From Alphaproteobacteria bacterium (GTDB taxonomy: Bacteria > Pseudomonadota > Alphaproteobacteria > Acetobacterales > Acetobacteraceae): a DNA stretch of 5,635 nucleotides. The notes below the pieces were generated by a model. That model did not search any database. It was not told the origin of the DNA and saw only the letters and a list, made by a program, of their open reading frames with translations. This document shows positions 5,098 through 5,635 of this stretch, in pieces. The stretch is taken from assembly GCA_026225015.1 (NCBI GenBank), contig JAMFRY010000232.1, positions 1 through 5,635 on the forward strand. The letters run 5' to 3'. A program made the translations under genes and the position numbers. Numbering within the stretch: position 1 is the stretch's first letter; each line of letters opens with the position of its first letter.

Positions 5098-5635
5098 GTG
5101 ACGATCATTAGTGCAGGCCAAACCTATTACGTATACGCCCCGAACAGCGCGATCGATTTTGGCGTCTATGGCTTGATCGTGGTCTATGCAGGAGGCGTAA
5201 CCAATTACACCCAGGTGTACAGTGGCGGGGAAGATTTCGTCGCATCAGGCGGCGTCGATTATTACACCACGGTTGCTTCAAATGGCTATTCCAATGTCGG
5301 CCAAATTGGTTTTGCTGAAGACACCGTTCTTAACAATGGCGGCAAACAGGATGTCACCGGCGCGACGTTGTACACCAACATCTATTTCGGCGGACGGCAA
5401 TATGTCGAAAGCGGTGGCCAGTCGTCCACGCCGTACGTCTACTCCGGTGGGATTGAAACGGTCTCTGCGGGCGGCCAGGGCAATAACGGCCATGTTTATC
5501 CGGGTGGGGTGCAATATGTGTACGGCACAACGCAACTCGACGTTATCTTTGGCTCACAATACGTAGAGTCTGGCGGCGCCGCGCTTGGTACCATTGTAGA
5601 AGGCGGCGGTCTGCTCGATCTCTATGGCGGTTATG
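5098..5635 (+). CDS. AIDA-type repeat protein, likely secreted or surface-exposed (3' end cut by window edge)
   Basis: The frame from GTG 5098 stays open for 179 codons to the right edge. The product is rich in Gly, Tyr, Val and Thr and is built of imperfect repeats of about 18-21 residues around a core like V-x-x-GG-x-x-x-V-x-x-GG, for example VYSGGEDFVASGG (40-52), IYFGGRQYVESGG (95-107), VYSGGIETVSAGG (114-126), VYPGGVQYV (133-141) and VIFGSQYVESGG (149-160). This is the pattern of the AIDA repeats in autotransporter adhesins, which fold as a beta-helix. The start, MTIISAGQTYYV, has no signal peptide: repeats begin almost at once. Signal-less repeat proteins of this type in alphaproteobacteria can be long and may use a C-terminal type I secretion signal or carry a Hint or transporter domain; that part is not visible. 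Sec-independent export is thus inference. Codon use is less GC-biased than in the upstream genes (many TAT, GTA, CAA), hinting at separate ancestry. Confidence 0.8.
   Translation, partial: MTIISAGQTYYVYAPNSAIDFGVYGLIVVYAGGVTNYTQVYSGGEDFVASGGVDYYTTVASNGYSNVGQIGFAEDTVLNNGGKQDVTGATLYTNIYFGGRQYVESGGQSSTPYVYSGGIETVSAGGQGNNGHVYPGGVQYVYGTTQLDVIFGSQYVESGGAALGTIVEGGGLLDLYGGY

Noticed and set aside
5278..5535. Overlapping frames on both strands within the AIDA-type gene
   Set aside because: The frame from GTG 5098 shows periodic GG-x-x-x-V repeats and has a strong ribosome site; the others do not.

Overview
The window looks like chromosomal DNA from a GC-rich alphaproteobacterium. The protein style (Ala/Gly-rich, GC-biased third positions) and the gene set (MutL, a PAS-GGDEF protein, a glutamine-synthetase-family ligase, and an AIDA-type repeat protein without a signal peptide) would suit Rhodospirillales/Acetobacteraceae. 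That placement is inference from general knowledge, not from a marker gene.

Layout. Positions 1-968 (minus strand) hold the N-terminal 322 residues of the mismatch-repair protein MutL, cut by the left edge. Positions 1001-2281 (minus) encode a 426-residue membrane-anchored PAS-GGDEF protein. It lies 32 nt upstream of mutL in the same direction and could be co-transcribed with it. Its GGDEF domain has lost nearly all catalytic signature residues (SGDKF in place of GGDEF). A 109-bp divergent intergenic region follows. Positions 2391-3128 (plus) encode a class I glutamine-amidotransferase-like protein with an intact Cys-His-Glu triad. It is coupled by a one-base TGATG overlap to a 452-residue glutamine-synthetase-family ligase (3128-4486). 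The two form a tight operon that probably makes and breaks gamma-glutamyl compounds.

Positions 4487-5097 form a 611-bp gap with no convincing gene. It begins with possible terminator hairpins, then becomes clearly more AT-rich than the flanking genes. It carries several short repeat families: ACGTGCAA in both orientations, ATGCGGC three times, and degenerate 16-bp tandem repeats. From 5098 to the right edge (plus) runs the start of a Gly/Tyr/Val-rich repeat protein of the AIDA type, with a strong ribosome binding site, a GTG start and no signal peptide. It is likely a secreted or surface adhesin-like protein, cut by the window edge.

The most notable points are the degenerate GGDEF domain, the coupled amidotransferase/ligase pair of unknown substrate, and the repeat-rich, AT-shifted leader region ahead of the AIDA-type gene. 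Nothing here proves a wholly new system.
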